DNA from: UBA9659 sp965208605
GTDB taxonomy: Bacteria > Pseudomonadota > Gammaproteobacteria > Pseudomonadales > Azotimanducaceae
Reading direction: 5' to 3'
DNA: 64,000 nt
Assembly: GCA_965208605.1 (NCBI GenBank)
Contig: OZ242345.1
Coordinates: 2,170,001 to 2,234,000 of the forward strand
Below are positions 34,401-41,929 of this stretch, one piece after another. Both the position numbers and the translations under genes were made by a program. Positions within the stretch are counted from its first letter, which is position 1. Every line of letters starts with the position of its first letter. The notes below the pieces were generated by a model, which did not search any database, had not been told where the DNA came from, and was given only the letters and a program-made list of their open reading frames with translations.

Positions 34401-36132
34401 GCCGGGCATGGGCTTCGGTTATGGCTAAAAGATTGCCTTCGGGACCGACAAAGCAGGCAAGGGACATGACTATCTCTTCCCGAATGGAATCAATGGCGGG
34501 GTTAGTAATCTGGGCAAAGAGTTGTTTGAAGTAGTCATAGATCATTCGGGAGCTGTCCGACATGCAGGCAAGCGCCGCATCGTTACCCATGGAACCCAGG
34601 GGGTCCCGCACCTGGGTGACTAGCGGCAAGAGCATGAACTGCAGGGTCTCAATGGTGTAGCCGAAAGCCTGCATGCGTGGCACTAGGCTGGCGGCATCGT
34701 ATTGGAATGGCTGGCCGGTCTCTGGCAGGTCGGCAAGGGTTAGTTTTTGTGCCGCCAGCCAGTCCCTGTATGGGCGGCGTTTGGCGAAGTCGGATTTGAT
34801 TTCTTCATCCGGGATCATGCGTCCCTGTTCAAAATCAATCAGAAACATCCGGCCGGGTTGCAAGCGTCCCTTGTGCAGAATCTGTTCGGGAGGGATGGGG
34901 AGGACGCCCACCTCAGAGGCCATGATGACCTTGTCGTCATGCGTGATGTAGTAGCGGGACGGGCGCAGGCCGTTCCTATCGAGCACCGCCCCGACATATT
35001 TGCCGTCTGTAAAGACAATGGAAGCGGGGCCGTCCCAAGGCTCCATGAGGGCAGAGTTGTATTCATAAAAGGCGCGCTCCGCGGCTGGCATGTTGAGATC
35101 CCCCTGCCAGGCTTCGGGAATCATCAACATAATGGCTTCTTGCAGGGTGCGCCCAGACATGAGAAGGAATTCAAGCACATTGTCAAAAGTACCCGAGTCA
35201 GCACAATGGGGTTCCACAATAGGGAAGAGACCGGGAAGCTTGTCGCCAAACAATGCTGATTTGACGACGCCCTGACGTGCGGTCATCAAGTTGACATTGC
35301 CGCGCAGGGTATTGATTTCCCCGTTGTGACACATAAAGCGATTGGGTTGGGCTCTATCCCAGGAAGGGAAGGTGTTGGTGGAAAACCGAGAATGTACCAT
35401 GGCGAGGTGGCTTTCGTAGCCAGGGTCTTCAAGGTCGGGGTAAAAGGGAAAGAGTTGTCGCGGCGTTAACATGCCTTTGTACACAATCACTCGGGAATTC
35501 AAACTACAGGCATAAACCAGTTGCTCCTCTGAAGTCAGGTGCTCTTCTGAGGAGGCACTCCCGTATGCTCTCAGTTGCTGAGTAAATCGTTTGCGAATGA
35601 GATACAAGATACGCTCAAAGGCCGCACCATTAGCTTCATTGCTCCCGATGGCAAGCTGTTCAATGCGAGGCATGGCCGCAAGGGCTGCAGGTCCAACATC
35701 AGCCTCTTCTGGGGCTATGGGAAGCTCCCGCCAGCCGAGGAGGGTTTGCTCTTCTTCCTGGATGATGCGCGCGATAGTGTCCTTGGCGGTGCTTCTTGCT
35801 GGTGCTGTTTGGGGCAGGAAGATATTGCCGATGGCGTATTGGCGCGGTCCTGGCAAGGTAATGCCAAGAGCACCATAGACCGCCTTGAAGAATTTGTGTG
35901 GCATGGCGGTGAGGATGCCCGTGCCATCGCCGGTGTTTCTTTCAAACCCGCAACCGCTACGGTGATCCATGCGCGAGTTGATCCGCGCGGCGTCCTGCAT
36001 GATGCTGTGGTCTGCTTCGCCTTTGATGTTGGCAACAAGCCCGACACCGCAGGCATCCTTCTCTAGACCCGGGTCGTAGAGGCCCCATTGGGCAGGGAAG
36101 CCGGTCTTACCGTCAGTTCTCTTCTGGTACAT
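31462..36132 (-). CDS. gltB: Glutamate synthase (NADPH) large subunit
   Basis: A 1,556-residue multidomain enzyme that makes two glutamates from glutamine and 2-oxoglutarate. The N-terminal amidotransferase has its nucleophile at Cys28 (DACGVG), implying removal of a 27-residue propeptide as in the family. The FMN-binding synthase domain has GEGGEDPERFK, SPPPHHDVYSIEDIAQLI and SGHDGGTGASPL. The cysteine cluster CIMMRKCHLNTCPVGIATQD binds a 3Fe-4S centre. A C-terminal beta-helix domain ends near AGGIAYVWD. It is transcribed with gltD and diverges from mdh. Confidence 0.97.
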   Translation of the reverse strand: MYQKRTDGKTGFPAQWGLYDPGLEKDACGVGLVANIKGEADHSIMQDAARINSRMDHRSGCGFERNTGDGTGILTAMPHKFFKAVYGALGITLPGPRQYAIGNIFLPQTAPARSTAKDTIARIIQEEEQTLLGWRELPIAPEEADVGPAALAAMPRIEQLAIGSNEANGAAFERILYLIRKRFTQQLRAYGSASSEEHLTSEEQLVYACSLNSRVIVYKGMLTPRQLFPFYPDLEDPGYESHLAMVHSRFSTNTFPSWDRAQPNRFMCHNGEINTLRGNVNLMTARQGVVKSALFGDKLPGLFPIVEPHCADSGTFDNVLEFLLMSGRTLQEAIMLMIPEAWQGDLNMPAAERAFYEYNSALMEPWDGPASIVFTDGKYVGAVLDRNGLRPSRYYITHDDKVIMASEVGVLPIPPEQILHKGRLQPGRMFLIDFEQGRMIPDEEIKSDFAKRRPYRDWLAAQKLTLADLPETGQPFQYDAASLVPRMQAFGYTIETLQFMLLPLVTQVRDPLGSMGNDAALACMSDSSRMIYDYFKQLFAQITNPAIDSIREEIVMSLACFVGPEGNLLAITEAHARRLHLEQPILSNEELDRIKNLDQPGWKTRTIDTRFDKAAGKAGMLAALSRICAEASAAIDVGCAMLVLSDRGIDTETMALSSLLACGAVHHHLVATHQRTRIGIVIESGEAREVHHHCLLIGYGADAINPYLAFEALWQAREDGLLNSLPNNFNDIAPPPEQQTEPPASEPPLDTIINTYKKAVGKGILKVMAKMGISTLQSYKGAQIFEAVGLADEIIQRCFVGTASRIQGVAFDVLFEEMQRRHEIGFPVRNKNRLPVLPNPGDIHWRHGGDTHMWDPQTIATLQVAARNNNAAAYWQFARHANQETTRQTSLRGLLRFRESSHPVPLDEVVPGSSIVKRFCTGAMSFGSISAESHAALAIAMNRIGGKSNTGEGGEDPERFKVMPSGDSQRSAIKQVASGRFGVTIWYLTNADELQIKIVQGAKPGEGGELPGGKVDDYIAKLRYSTPGVGLISPPPHHDVYSIEDIAQLIHDLKNSNPEARISVKLGSEIGVGTIAAGVTKAKADHLVISGHDGGTGASPLTSIKHAGLPWELGLAETHQTLVMNNLRSRVILQADGQIKTGRDVAIALLLGAEEIGFATAPLVTLGCIMMRKCHLNTCPVGIATQDPELRKKFSGSPEHLVNYFFMVAEELRQIMAKLGIRTIEEMIGRVDLLDTDKTIQHWKAKGLDFTRILTPAKILHADTEVYCTQAQEHGLEAALDKKLIELAQPALSSGKPVKILEEVHNTNRVVGTMLSHEVAKATQGQLLPDDTIKIKLNGSAGQSLGAWLAKGITIEVEGDANDYVGKGLSGGKLIIYPPKASSFAAEDNILIGNVALYGATSGEAYFRGIAAERFCVRNSGASAVIEGLGDHGCEYMTGGRVVILGATGRNFGAGMSGGIAYVWDKAGNFASRCNLDTLELEAVTTDTDIKTIRQLIENHLGYTGSVVAQQLLSHWQREVAHFVKVMPTDYKRVLELSLQAAPEEPAVALPLGAGA

Positions 36133-36404
36133 CTATTCGGCTTGCAGCATGCTGGGGCGGCGCGTTGGGAAAAGGACTGCAAACCCTACCACTGGCATAC
36201 CGAATGTCAAGACATTAGGCACGATTAGCGCCAATAGTTATTGATATAACTTATTGATTTATAAAGATATTTATGATGATGCACCAAGGGTCCTGGCATC
36301 AGTATCAGCAGCCATGCCCCATGTTACTCCGGGTTGCTGGTCATTTCCCACCGGCTCTGGTGTACACTGATGCCCTCTCTATCAATGCAGACGCAGCAGG
36401 AAAA
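36133..36404. promoter_or_regulatory. Divergent spacer between gltB and mdh
   Basis: A 272-base spacer that must carry promoters for both genes. It includes an AT-rich stretch (36235-36275, TTATTGATATAACTTATTGA) that could hold promoter elements. An open frame extends upstream of the chosen mdh start, but the protein it would add has no family support. No specific operator is recognised. Confidence 0.4.
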
Positions 36405-37388
36405 ATGATGAAAGAACCACTCAGAGTGGCAGTAACGGGTGCCGCCGGGCAGATAGCCTATGCGCTGTTATTTCGGATAGCGTCTGGTCAAATGCTGGGC
36501 AGGGAGCAGCCAGTGATCTTACAACTGCTGGAAATCCCGCCCGCTATGGATGCGTTGGGCGGTCTGGTGATGGAATTGGAGGATTGTGCCTTCCCGCTAT
36601 TGGCGGGGATAGAGCCTACTGACCAGCCGGAGCAGGCCTTCAAAGCGGTGAGTCACGCACTATTGGTGGGCTCGCGCCCCAGGGGTCCGGGGATGGAGCG
36701 CAAGGATTTGCTGGAAGCGAATGCGGCTATATTTTCCGTCCAGGGTAAGGCACTCAATGAGCATGCCGGGCGAGATGTGAAGGTGTTGGTGGTTGGCAAT
36801 CCAGCAAATACTAACTGCTTGATTGCCCAAAGAAATGCACCGGATATTTCGGCTCGGCAATTTACCGCCATGACCCGCCTGGATCATAACCGTGCCAAAG
36901 CACAGCTCGCGACCAAACTGGGCAAGCATGTGAATGATGTTGAGGGGCTGATTGTCTGGGGCAATCATTCGGCGACCCAATATCCTGATGTCAGCCATGC
37001 GACAGTTGCGGGCACGTCTGCTATGGAGCAAGTTGACTCGGCATGGCTGGAGCAGGACTTCCTCCCCCGGGTACAGCAACGCGGGGCAGCAATTATTAAG
37101 GCACGAGGTGCTTCCAGTGCCGCCTCCGCGGCTAATGCTGCCATTGAACATATACGCGACTGGTGCCTCGGTAGCCAGGGCAAGATGGTCAGCATGGCGG
37201 TCTGCTCGGACGGCAGTTATGGCATCACGGAAGGTTTGATCTATTCCTTCCCCTGTACCTGCGAGGGCGGCGACTGGACAATAGTGCCGGGCTTATCAAT
37301 CAATGAGTTTAGCCAAACCAAGATGACCGCCACCGAGCGGGAACTGCTTGAGGAACAAGAAGCAGTGCAGGACTTGCTGCCACAATAG
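36405..37388 (+). CDS. mdh: Malate dehydrogenase, type 2 (LDH-like MDH family)
   Basis: A 327-residue NAD-dependent enzyme of the TCA cycle (malate to oxaloacetate). Motifs: AVTGAAGQIAYALLFRI (dinucleotide binding), the substrate-binding loop GSRPRGPGMERKDLL, VVGNPANTNCLIA, LDHNRAKAQLA, and catalytic WGNHSATQYPD. Its length matches the type-2 family only if translation begins at ATG 36405 (or 36408), with CAGCAGG upstream. A longer frame to 36273 adds 44 residues without homology. Its end is ten bases from the convergent cupin gene. Confidence 0.96.
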   Translation: MMKEPLRVAVTGAAGQIAYALLFRIASGQMLGREQPVILQLLEIPPAMDALGGLVMELEDCAFPLLAGIEPTDQPEQAFKAVSHALLVGSRPRGPGMERKDLLEANAAIFSVQGKALNEHAGRDVKVLVVGNPANTNCLIAQRNAPDISARQFTAMTRLDHNRAKAQLATKLGKHVNDVEGLIVWGNHSATQYPDVSHATVAGTSAMEQVDSAWLEQDFLPRVQQRGAAIIKARGASSAASAANAAIEHIRDWCLGSQGKMVSMAVCSDGSYGITEGLIYSFPCTCEGGDWTIVPGLSINEFSQTKMTATERELLEEQEAVQDLLPQ

Positions 37389-37398
37389 TTGCCCCCGC

Positions 37399-38979
37399 TC
37401 ATGCAGGCGGCTTGCGCCGCCACTCTGGATTCCCGCCTGGCTTTGATCCTGACGGCAAGGAAGCCTCCTCAGAAGACTTCTTAGAAGACTTCTTAGAAGA
37501 CTTCTTAGAAGGGAAGGCAATCAGAATAGCGGCTTGCCCAGACCCTGTATTAGTGAGCAGCAGTTGCTTTCCAGCGGCAGGAATATAAAAAGCCTCTTCG
37601 GGTAGTACTTTGGTGTAAAGCCTGTGGGGAGCTGTTTTTTTCTGCCGCCGCCTACCTGCCTCCACCTGACTGATACTCAGCTCCCCCAGAATACCAATAG
37701 CCAGCGCATAGCTAGTCACAAAGTTCTGCTCAGTGCCCTGCTCACTGTTCTTCTTGAAGCGCTTCTCAAAGCGCCCCTCCCAAGGCAAGATTTTTGAGTC
37801 ACCCGCAGCCAGCATGATGCGCAACACCTGGAACCTTGAGAAGTCCGCTATCTGGTCAATACCGGGTGCCACTGCTTTGATGCTGGCGGGCGGGGCGCCC
37901 TGGGTGTTTGCTAGTAGCAGGGCTTCCTGAGTATCCCAGCCGGGCTGGGTCAGCACCTTCTGCCCGAAGGACAGGATGAAGCGCTCATAATGAGGCGTTT
38001 GAAACTCCACGACCCGGACCCCGTGCTGCAATGAATGGGGCATGCCGGGCTGTACCTGAATGACATCACCCACCGCCAGATCCTGCACTGAGGTGTAAGC
38101 ATACATGGCGTCCCGGCGGCGAACTTCTTCGGCAAGCAGGTCCTGGGGTAGGTCTTTATTCCACTGGGCATGTGTTGCTGGACTCATGGCTTGGTTGGGG
38201 TCCATGCCGACGTGGTGTTTCCTCTCATCCAGGAGGGCATCCAGCTGCGCGCGCACTTCCCGATAGGCTTCAACCGCGCTGAGATACAACTGCAGAAACT
38301 CCTCTCGAGATGGCGCCTCTCGCAGCACATCCTGATTAAAGCCATATCTAATTTGCCCGGGCCCCGTGCCCCAGGCGGCGGCATCCAGGTGAGTGACGAC
38401 ATAGACTTCTACCTTCTCTTGGTGCATTTCAAAATACAGGTCGCCCAGATTTTCCTCGGGATGCGGGTCTAATATCTTCAGCAAAATGGGTGCCGCCCCG
38501 GTATCAGCGGCATGGCCGGTAAGCCGCCTGCCAAAAATATCCAGCACCCAGGCTATGGGAGTATCTTCCATTCTGGACATGCCTCTTGCTTCTATCCCCG
38601 TGTACCAGCGTTCCTGCCCCCAGGGTTTGGGGATGAATGTTGGGGTAAGACGGAGCGGGCGAGTCAATTCCAGCGGGGTGAGTCCGCTGAGCCTGGCAAC
38701 TTCGGCAAACAAACCGGGATAAGAAGTATCGGCATGCGAGCTAGCCTGGGCGGACACCAGCGCCCGCATCTTGGCCGGCTGGTCGGAAATTAAACAAGTA
38801 TCCCGAGGGTTAGCATCTACCCCTTCCCGGAGGAAGAGCACGGCAAGCAAGATTGGCGTCTTATCCGCCGCATAGAAGGGCAAGTGTTCATACTCAAAAT
38901 AAACTGCGCCGCCTTGTTGCAGGTCATCTAGCAAGCGGTTCTGATGTTCGCCTGCTAACTTACCGAAGATTTTAATCAT
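37399..38979 (-). CDS. Mannose-6-phosphate isomerase-like cupin protein with repeat-derived C-terminus
   Basis: 526 residues. PKPWGQERWYTGIEARG resembles the N-terminal PKPWG segment of type I phosphomannose isomerases, and FEMHQEKVEVYVVT and VIQVQPGMPHSLQHGVRVVE are cupin metal-site-like strands. Type I enzymes interconvert mannose-6-phosphate and fructose-6-phosphate using zinc. Whether this member keeps that activity is uncertain because it is longer and divergent. The C-terminal 35 or so residues (SKKSSKKSSKKSSEEA, then SGSKPGGNPEWRRKPPA) are encoded by a 12-bp tandem array plus a dispersed repeat, so the natural end probably lay near FPSKK. It converges on mdh. Confidence 0.6.
   Translation of the reverse strand: MIKIFGKLAGEHQNRLLDDLQQGGAVYFEYEHLPFYAADKTPILLAVLFLREGVDANPRDTCLISDQPAKMRALVSAQASSHADTSYPGLFAEVARLSGLTPLELTRPLRLTPTFIPKPWGQERWYTGIEARGMSRMEDTPIAWVLDIFGRRLTGHAADTGAAPILLKILDPHPEENLGDLYFEMHQEKVEVYVVTHLDAAAWGTGPGQIRYGFNQDVLREAPSREEFLQLYLSAVEAYREVRAQLDALLDERKHHVGMDPNQAMSPATHAQWNKDLPQDLLAEEVRRRDAMYAYTSVQDLAVGDVIQVQPGMPHSLQHGVRVVEFQTPHYERFILSFGQKVLTQPGWDTQEALLLANTQGAPPASIKAVAPGIDQIADFSRFQVLRIMLAAGDSKILPWEGRFEKRFKKNSEQGTEQNFVTSYALAIGILGELSISQVEAGRRRQKKTAPHRLYTKVLPEEAFYIPAAGKQLLLTNTGSGQAAILIAFPSKKSSKKSSKKSSEEASLPSGSKPGGNPEWRRKPPA
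37405..37463. repeat. Dispersed repeat read as the end of the isomerase-like gene
   Basis: CACTCTGGATTCCCGCCTGG and TTTGATCCTGACGGCAAGG belong to the spacer repeat family. GGCGGC-TTGC-GCCGCC (37406-37421) forms a short hairpin. Here they code for the extreme C-terminus on the minus strand. Confidence 0.7.
37472..37510 (-). repeat. 12-bp in-frame tandem repeat (KKSS)
   Basis: GAAGACTTCTTA occurs three times exactly (37472-37507), encoding KKSS units on the minus strand. The ACTTCTTA core is shared with the arrays at 27291 and 49394. Confidence 0.93.
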
Positions 38980-39216
38980 GCCTGGTGTTCACTCTTGTCT
39001 TGCCGTTTATTGTAACGCCTTAAACTTGTTTGTCGGTCACCGCCGCTGAAAATCATGCGAACTTGGTGTTAATGGGCAAATACCTACCCGGGCATGGGGG
39101 TGGAAGAACCAGGTCCTTTTTTGGCTAGTATGCCCAGGAACCACAGTCTAGACTGACGGCTATATTGATGTGTTCATAGTATTACGTTCTTGCTCTCTAT
39201 CAAAAGGCACCCAGGC

Positions 39217-40743
39217 ATGTTACCTGCCAATAAAATTTTGGAAGCAGCGAGGAAGACTAGAGACCCACGGTTTGATGGGCGGTTTTTCGTCGGCGTCAAG
39301 ACCACGGGCATCTATTGCCGACCCGTCTGCCCCGTCAAATTACCTCTGGCAAGGAATGTATCCTTTTATGAAACTGCCGCCGCCGCAACTGCTGCGGGCT
39401 TCCGCCCTTGTTTGCGTTGCCGGCCTGAAGCATCACCCGGAACACCAGCCTGGATGGGCAGTTCCACAACGGTTAACCGGGCGCTGCGACTCATTGACGA
39501 GGGCGCACTTGATGACGGCGGTACCCTCCAGAGCCTGAGTAGTCGGCTGGGGATAACACAACGACACCTGGGCCGGCTCTTCACTCGGTACCTCGGTGCT
39601 TCGCCCAAGACCCTGGTGCAAACCCGGCGACTGGAATTTGCCAAAAAGCTGATTGATCAGACCCAAATTTCCATGACGGAAGTTGCCCTCTCGGCGGGCT
39701 ATGGCAGTGTGCGCCGATTTAACGATCATTTTATGCAGACCTATCACCGAACCCCGAGCAGTTTGCGCAAGGCAGCCCCGCCCAGCACTGAGCAGCGGCT
39801 GTTACTGCGTTTGGGATATCGTGAACCCTATGATTTTGATGGCCTGCTAAGCTTTTACCGACTGCGCACCACCCAGGGGCTAGAAGCGGTGACGCACAAG
39901 GCTTATCGACGCGCCTGCATGTTGGACGGCAAGCCCGGCCGAGTGGAGGTGACCCAGGACCCCCATACCCGGGAAATTTGTTGTGAAGTGCAAGGTGTTG
40001 GCGTCCGCTCTTTGATGCAGATTGCCCAGCGCGTCAGACGCATGTTTGATTTGGATGCCATTCCCGAAGACATCACCCGGTTGCTCAGCAGGGACAAAAA
40101 AATGGCGCGGATAGTGGCGCAGAATCCGGGGCAACGGCTACCCGGTGCCTGGGACGGCTTTGAAATTGCGGTCCGGGCAATTCTGGGGCAACAGGTGTCC
40201 GTCAAGAGTGCGACCCGCATAATGAGCAGAATCGCCACTAGCTACGGCACTTCTACCGACTATGGGCTTGCCTTCCCCCAGGCGGCACAACTCGCGCAAC
40301 TGGTGCCCGAAGCACTTCCTATGCCAGTAAGGCGGGCAAGGGCAATCAAAACGCTGGCAGGAATGGTTGCTACTGGCAGTTTGAACCTTGAGAGCCATGC
40401 CTTGCCGCATGGGGCTCAAGAAGCTGCCTGCCGAGAGCAGTTGCTGGGGATTCCGGGGATTGGTCCCTGGACGGCGGATTACATTGTCATGCGTGTCTTT
40501 GGCAATCCTGATGCCTTCCTGCATGGTGACCTGGTGTTGAAAAGAGCCGCCCAACGAGAGTTACATATCGGCTCGGAAGCCGAACTACTTGCCCGGGCCG
40601 AAGGCTGGCGACCCTGGCGTGCCTATGCCGGCATGCACCTGTGGCGCACCGCCGCCGCACCGCATTTACACAAGCACCCACACAATAATTCACCCCAGCA
40701 CCCACACAATAATTCACCCCAGCAGAGAGGCTCAAGACGATGA
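39217..40743 (+). CDS. Ada-type regulator fused to AlkA-type 3-methyladenine DNA glycosylase
   Basis: 508 residues in four parts. The Ada metal-binding domain has C34 and C38 in GIYCRPVCP and C65 and C68 in PCLRC, the four zinc ligands; the first is the phosphotriester methyl acceptor in Ada. An AraC-type helix-turn-helix pair follows (about 95-185, ending YHRTPSSLR). Then come an AlkA N-terminal domain and a HhH-GPD glycosylase with LLGIPGIGPWTADYIVMRVF and catalytic Asp438 in FLHGDLVLKRA. It excises alkylated bases and may activate its own operon after methylation. ATG 39217 has AAGG 9 bases upstream; TTG 39190 is less likely. The C-terminus carries a 24-bp duplication. ogt follows with an overlap of four bases. 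Confidence 0.92.
   Translation: MLPANKILEAARKTRDPRFDGRFFVGVKTTGIYCRPVCPVKLPLARNVSFYETAAAATAAGFRPCLRCRPEASPGTPAWMGSSTTVNRALRLIDEGALDDGGTLQSLSSRLGITQRHLGRLFTRYLGASPKTLVQTRRLEFAKKLIDQTQISMTEVALSAGYGSVRRFNDHFMQTYHRTPSSLRKAAPPSTEQRLLLRLGYREPYDFDGLLSFYRLRTTQGLEAVTHKAYRRACMLDGKPGRVEVTQDPHTREICCEVQGVGVRSLMQIAQRVRRMFDLDAIPEDITRLLSRDKKMARIVAQNPGQRLPGAWDGFEIAVRAILGQQVSVKSATRIMSRIATSYGTSTDYGLAFPQAAQLAQLVPEALPMPVRRARAIKTLAGMVATGSLNLESHALPHGAQEAACREQLLGIPGIGPWTADYIVMRVFGNPDAFLHGDLVLKRAAQRELHIGSEAELLARAEGWRPWRAYAGMHLWRTAAAPHLHKHPHNNSPQHPHNNSPQQRGSRR
40673..40720 (+). repeat. 24-bp tandem duplication at the ada/alkA-type gene 3' end
   Basis: AGCACCCACACAATAATTCA-CCCC occurs twice exactly (40673-40696, 40697-40720), in frame, encoding HPHNNSPQ twice. 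Confidence 0.95.
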
Positions 40744-41285
40744 TGGAATACTGTTATTTGGATTCACCCCTCGGCGCTTTGCTCTTAGCGGGGCAGGCGG
40801 AGACCTTGAGTTTGCTTAGCTTCCCTGAGGGGAAGCGCAAGCGAATGCCCGGGCCGGGTTGGCAGGAACGGCAAGCTGCTTTTGTGGCCGCGAGGCAACA
40901 GTTGCAAGAATACTTCGCCGGCAAGCGCCGTGAGTTTGCACTGCAACTGGCACCTCAGGGAACACCCTTTCAGCTCAGTGTTCTGGATGCTCTGGGCAGC
41001 ATCCCCTATGGCACTACCCTGAGTTACCAGGATGTGGCGGCAAGAATCGGCAGGCCCAAAGCCGTGCGCGCCGTGGGGGCTGCCAATGGACGTAATCCGC
41101 TGCCCATTGTTATTCCCTGTCATCGCGTCATAGGTGCCGATGGTAGCCTAACCGGCTTCGGCGGCGGCCTTGAGGCTAAACGTTATTTGCTGGCACTTGA
41201 GTCATCAGCATCTGGTGCCGGTATCAATCCATCTGGTATCAATCCATCCCGTATCAATAGAGTCGGCTTGCCCGCTTCGTTATAG
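40740..41285 (+). CDS. ogt: Methylated-DNA-protein-cysteine methyltransferase
   Basis: A 181-residue suicide repair enzyme that takes the methyl group from O6-methylguanine onto Cys127 in IPCHRVIGADG. PYGTTLSYQDVAARIG and GRNPLPIVIPCHRV are family signatures, and LTGFGGGLEAKRYLLALE ends the fold. It is translationally coupled to the Ada/AlkA gene (overlap 40740-40743), making an alkylation-repair operon. The final 17 residues include SGINPSGINPSRIN, encoded by a 15-bp repeat. The gene end overlaps the opposite-strand START gene by 103 bases. Confidence 0.94.
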   Translation: MMEYCYLDSPLGALLLAGQAETLSLLSFPEGKRKRMPGPGWQERQAAFVAARQQLQEYFAGKRREFALQLAPQGTPFQLSVLDALGSIPYGTTLSYQDVAARIGRPKAVRAVGAANGRNPLPIVIPCHRVIGADGSLTGFGGGLEAKRYLLALESSASGAGINPSGINPSRINRVGLPASL

Positions 41286-41929
41286 CCTATGGTGGTGTCG
41301 CGATAGGGCGGTTGGGTGACCAGCCGGCGGAAGTTTTGCAAAGAATTGAATGGCAGATCAACCAACATCTTATTGACTATCCAGGCCGGGAGCCGGCCAG
41401 CCGGGTCAATGTATTGTTGCCAGGTCAGGCGGCTGCTGGCGTTTGCCAAGGGCTCCAAAAGGTAGGTGCCATAAGCATGCTGAATGCGCACCAGTTTGGT
41501 GGGGGCGAGCAACTCGGGGCGCGCCGTCATGCTGACCCGTATTCCGCCGGTCGGTTCTTGATGCGCAATGGCGTGAAATATAAGTTCCCGCGCCTTGGCG
41601 GGGAAGGGGAGTTTGGAGACCTGATAATAGATGCCTTCCAGATTGCTAAGCGGGGTGATGATACGACTCTCAACGCAGCGATATAGCCATTGACTGCACG
41701 CGGCAGTATCGTTCAAGAGTGCTAGCGCACTGCCCACCTGGCCGGGGATCTCGGTAACCGCTTTGAATTCTTGATAATTGGTACCCGGCACCGGGCGAGA
41801 ATAGACACTGATACCCGCGGCGTCTTTTCTGAGCTGCCATTCGTTGAGTGTCTGAGGCGCATCGCTGGCTAGCCCCGCTGCTGTTGACAGAAGCAATACC
41901 ACTAATAGCAGTGACCGTGGTGGGTTCAT
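41183..41929 (-). CDS. START-domain exported protein
   Basis: 248 residues. A signal peptide (SLLLVVLLLSTAAGLASDA) precedes a START/Bet v1-like lipid-binding domain, with WQLRKDAAGISVYSRPVPG, EFKAVTEIPG, and later WQQYIDPAGRLPAWIVNKML and LPFNSLQNFRRLV as typical parts. Such proteins are found in many gammaproteobacteria and are presumed to bind lipids in the periplasm. The start overlaps the aroA stop (ATGA, 41926-41929), so it belongs to the aroA operon. The C-terminal RDGLIPDGLIPAPDADD is encoded by the region shared with ogt on the other strand. Confidence 0.85.
   Translation of the reverse strand: MNPPRSLLLVVLLLSTAAGLASDAPQTLNEWQLRKDAAGISVYSRPVPGTNYQEFKAVTEIPGQVGSALALLNDTAACSQWLYRCVESRIITPLSNLEGIYYQVSKLPFPAKARELIFHAIAHQEPTGGIRVSMTARPELLAPTKLVRIQHAYGTYLLEPLANASSRLTWQQYIDPAGRLPAWIVNKMLVDLPFNSLQNFRRLVTQPPYRDTTIGYNEAGKPTLLIRDGLIPDGLIPAPDADDSSASK
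41220..41260. repeat. 15-bp tandem repeat in the ogt/START gene overlap
   Basis: GGTATCAATCCATCT and GGTATCAATCCATCC are adjacent and CGTATCAAT follows. On the plus strand they encode GINPS units of Ogt; on the minus strand they encode the DGLIP repeats of the START protein. Confidence 0.93.

Noticed and set aside
34747..35259. 170-codon plus-strand frame inside gltB
   Set aside because: It is antisense to well-conserved glutamate synthase sequence and has no recognisable motif.
36273..36404. N-terminal extension of malate dehydrogenase
   Set aside because: The added 44 residues have no family similarity, whereas ATG 36405 gives the usual length with an upstream purine-rich site.
39001..39216. 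RNA gene or riboswitch upstream of the Ada/AlkA gene
   Set aside because: No convincing conserved fold or tRNA-like pattern could be read from this divergent spacer.
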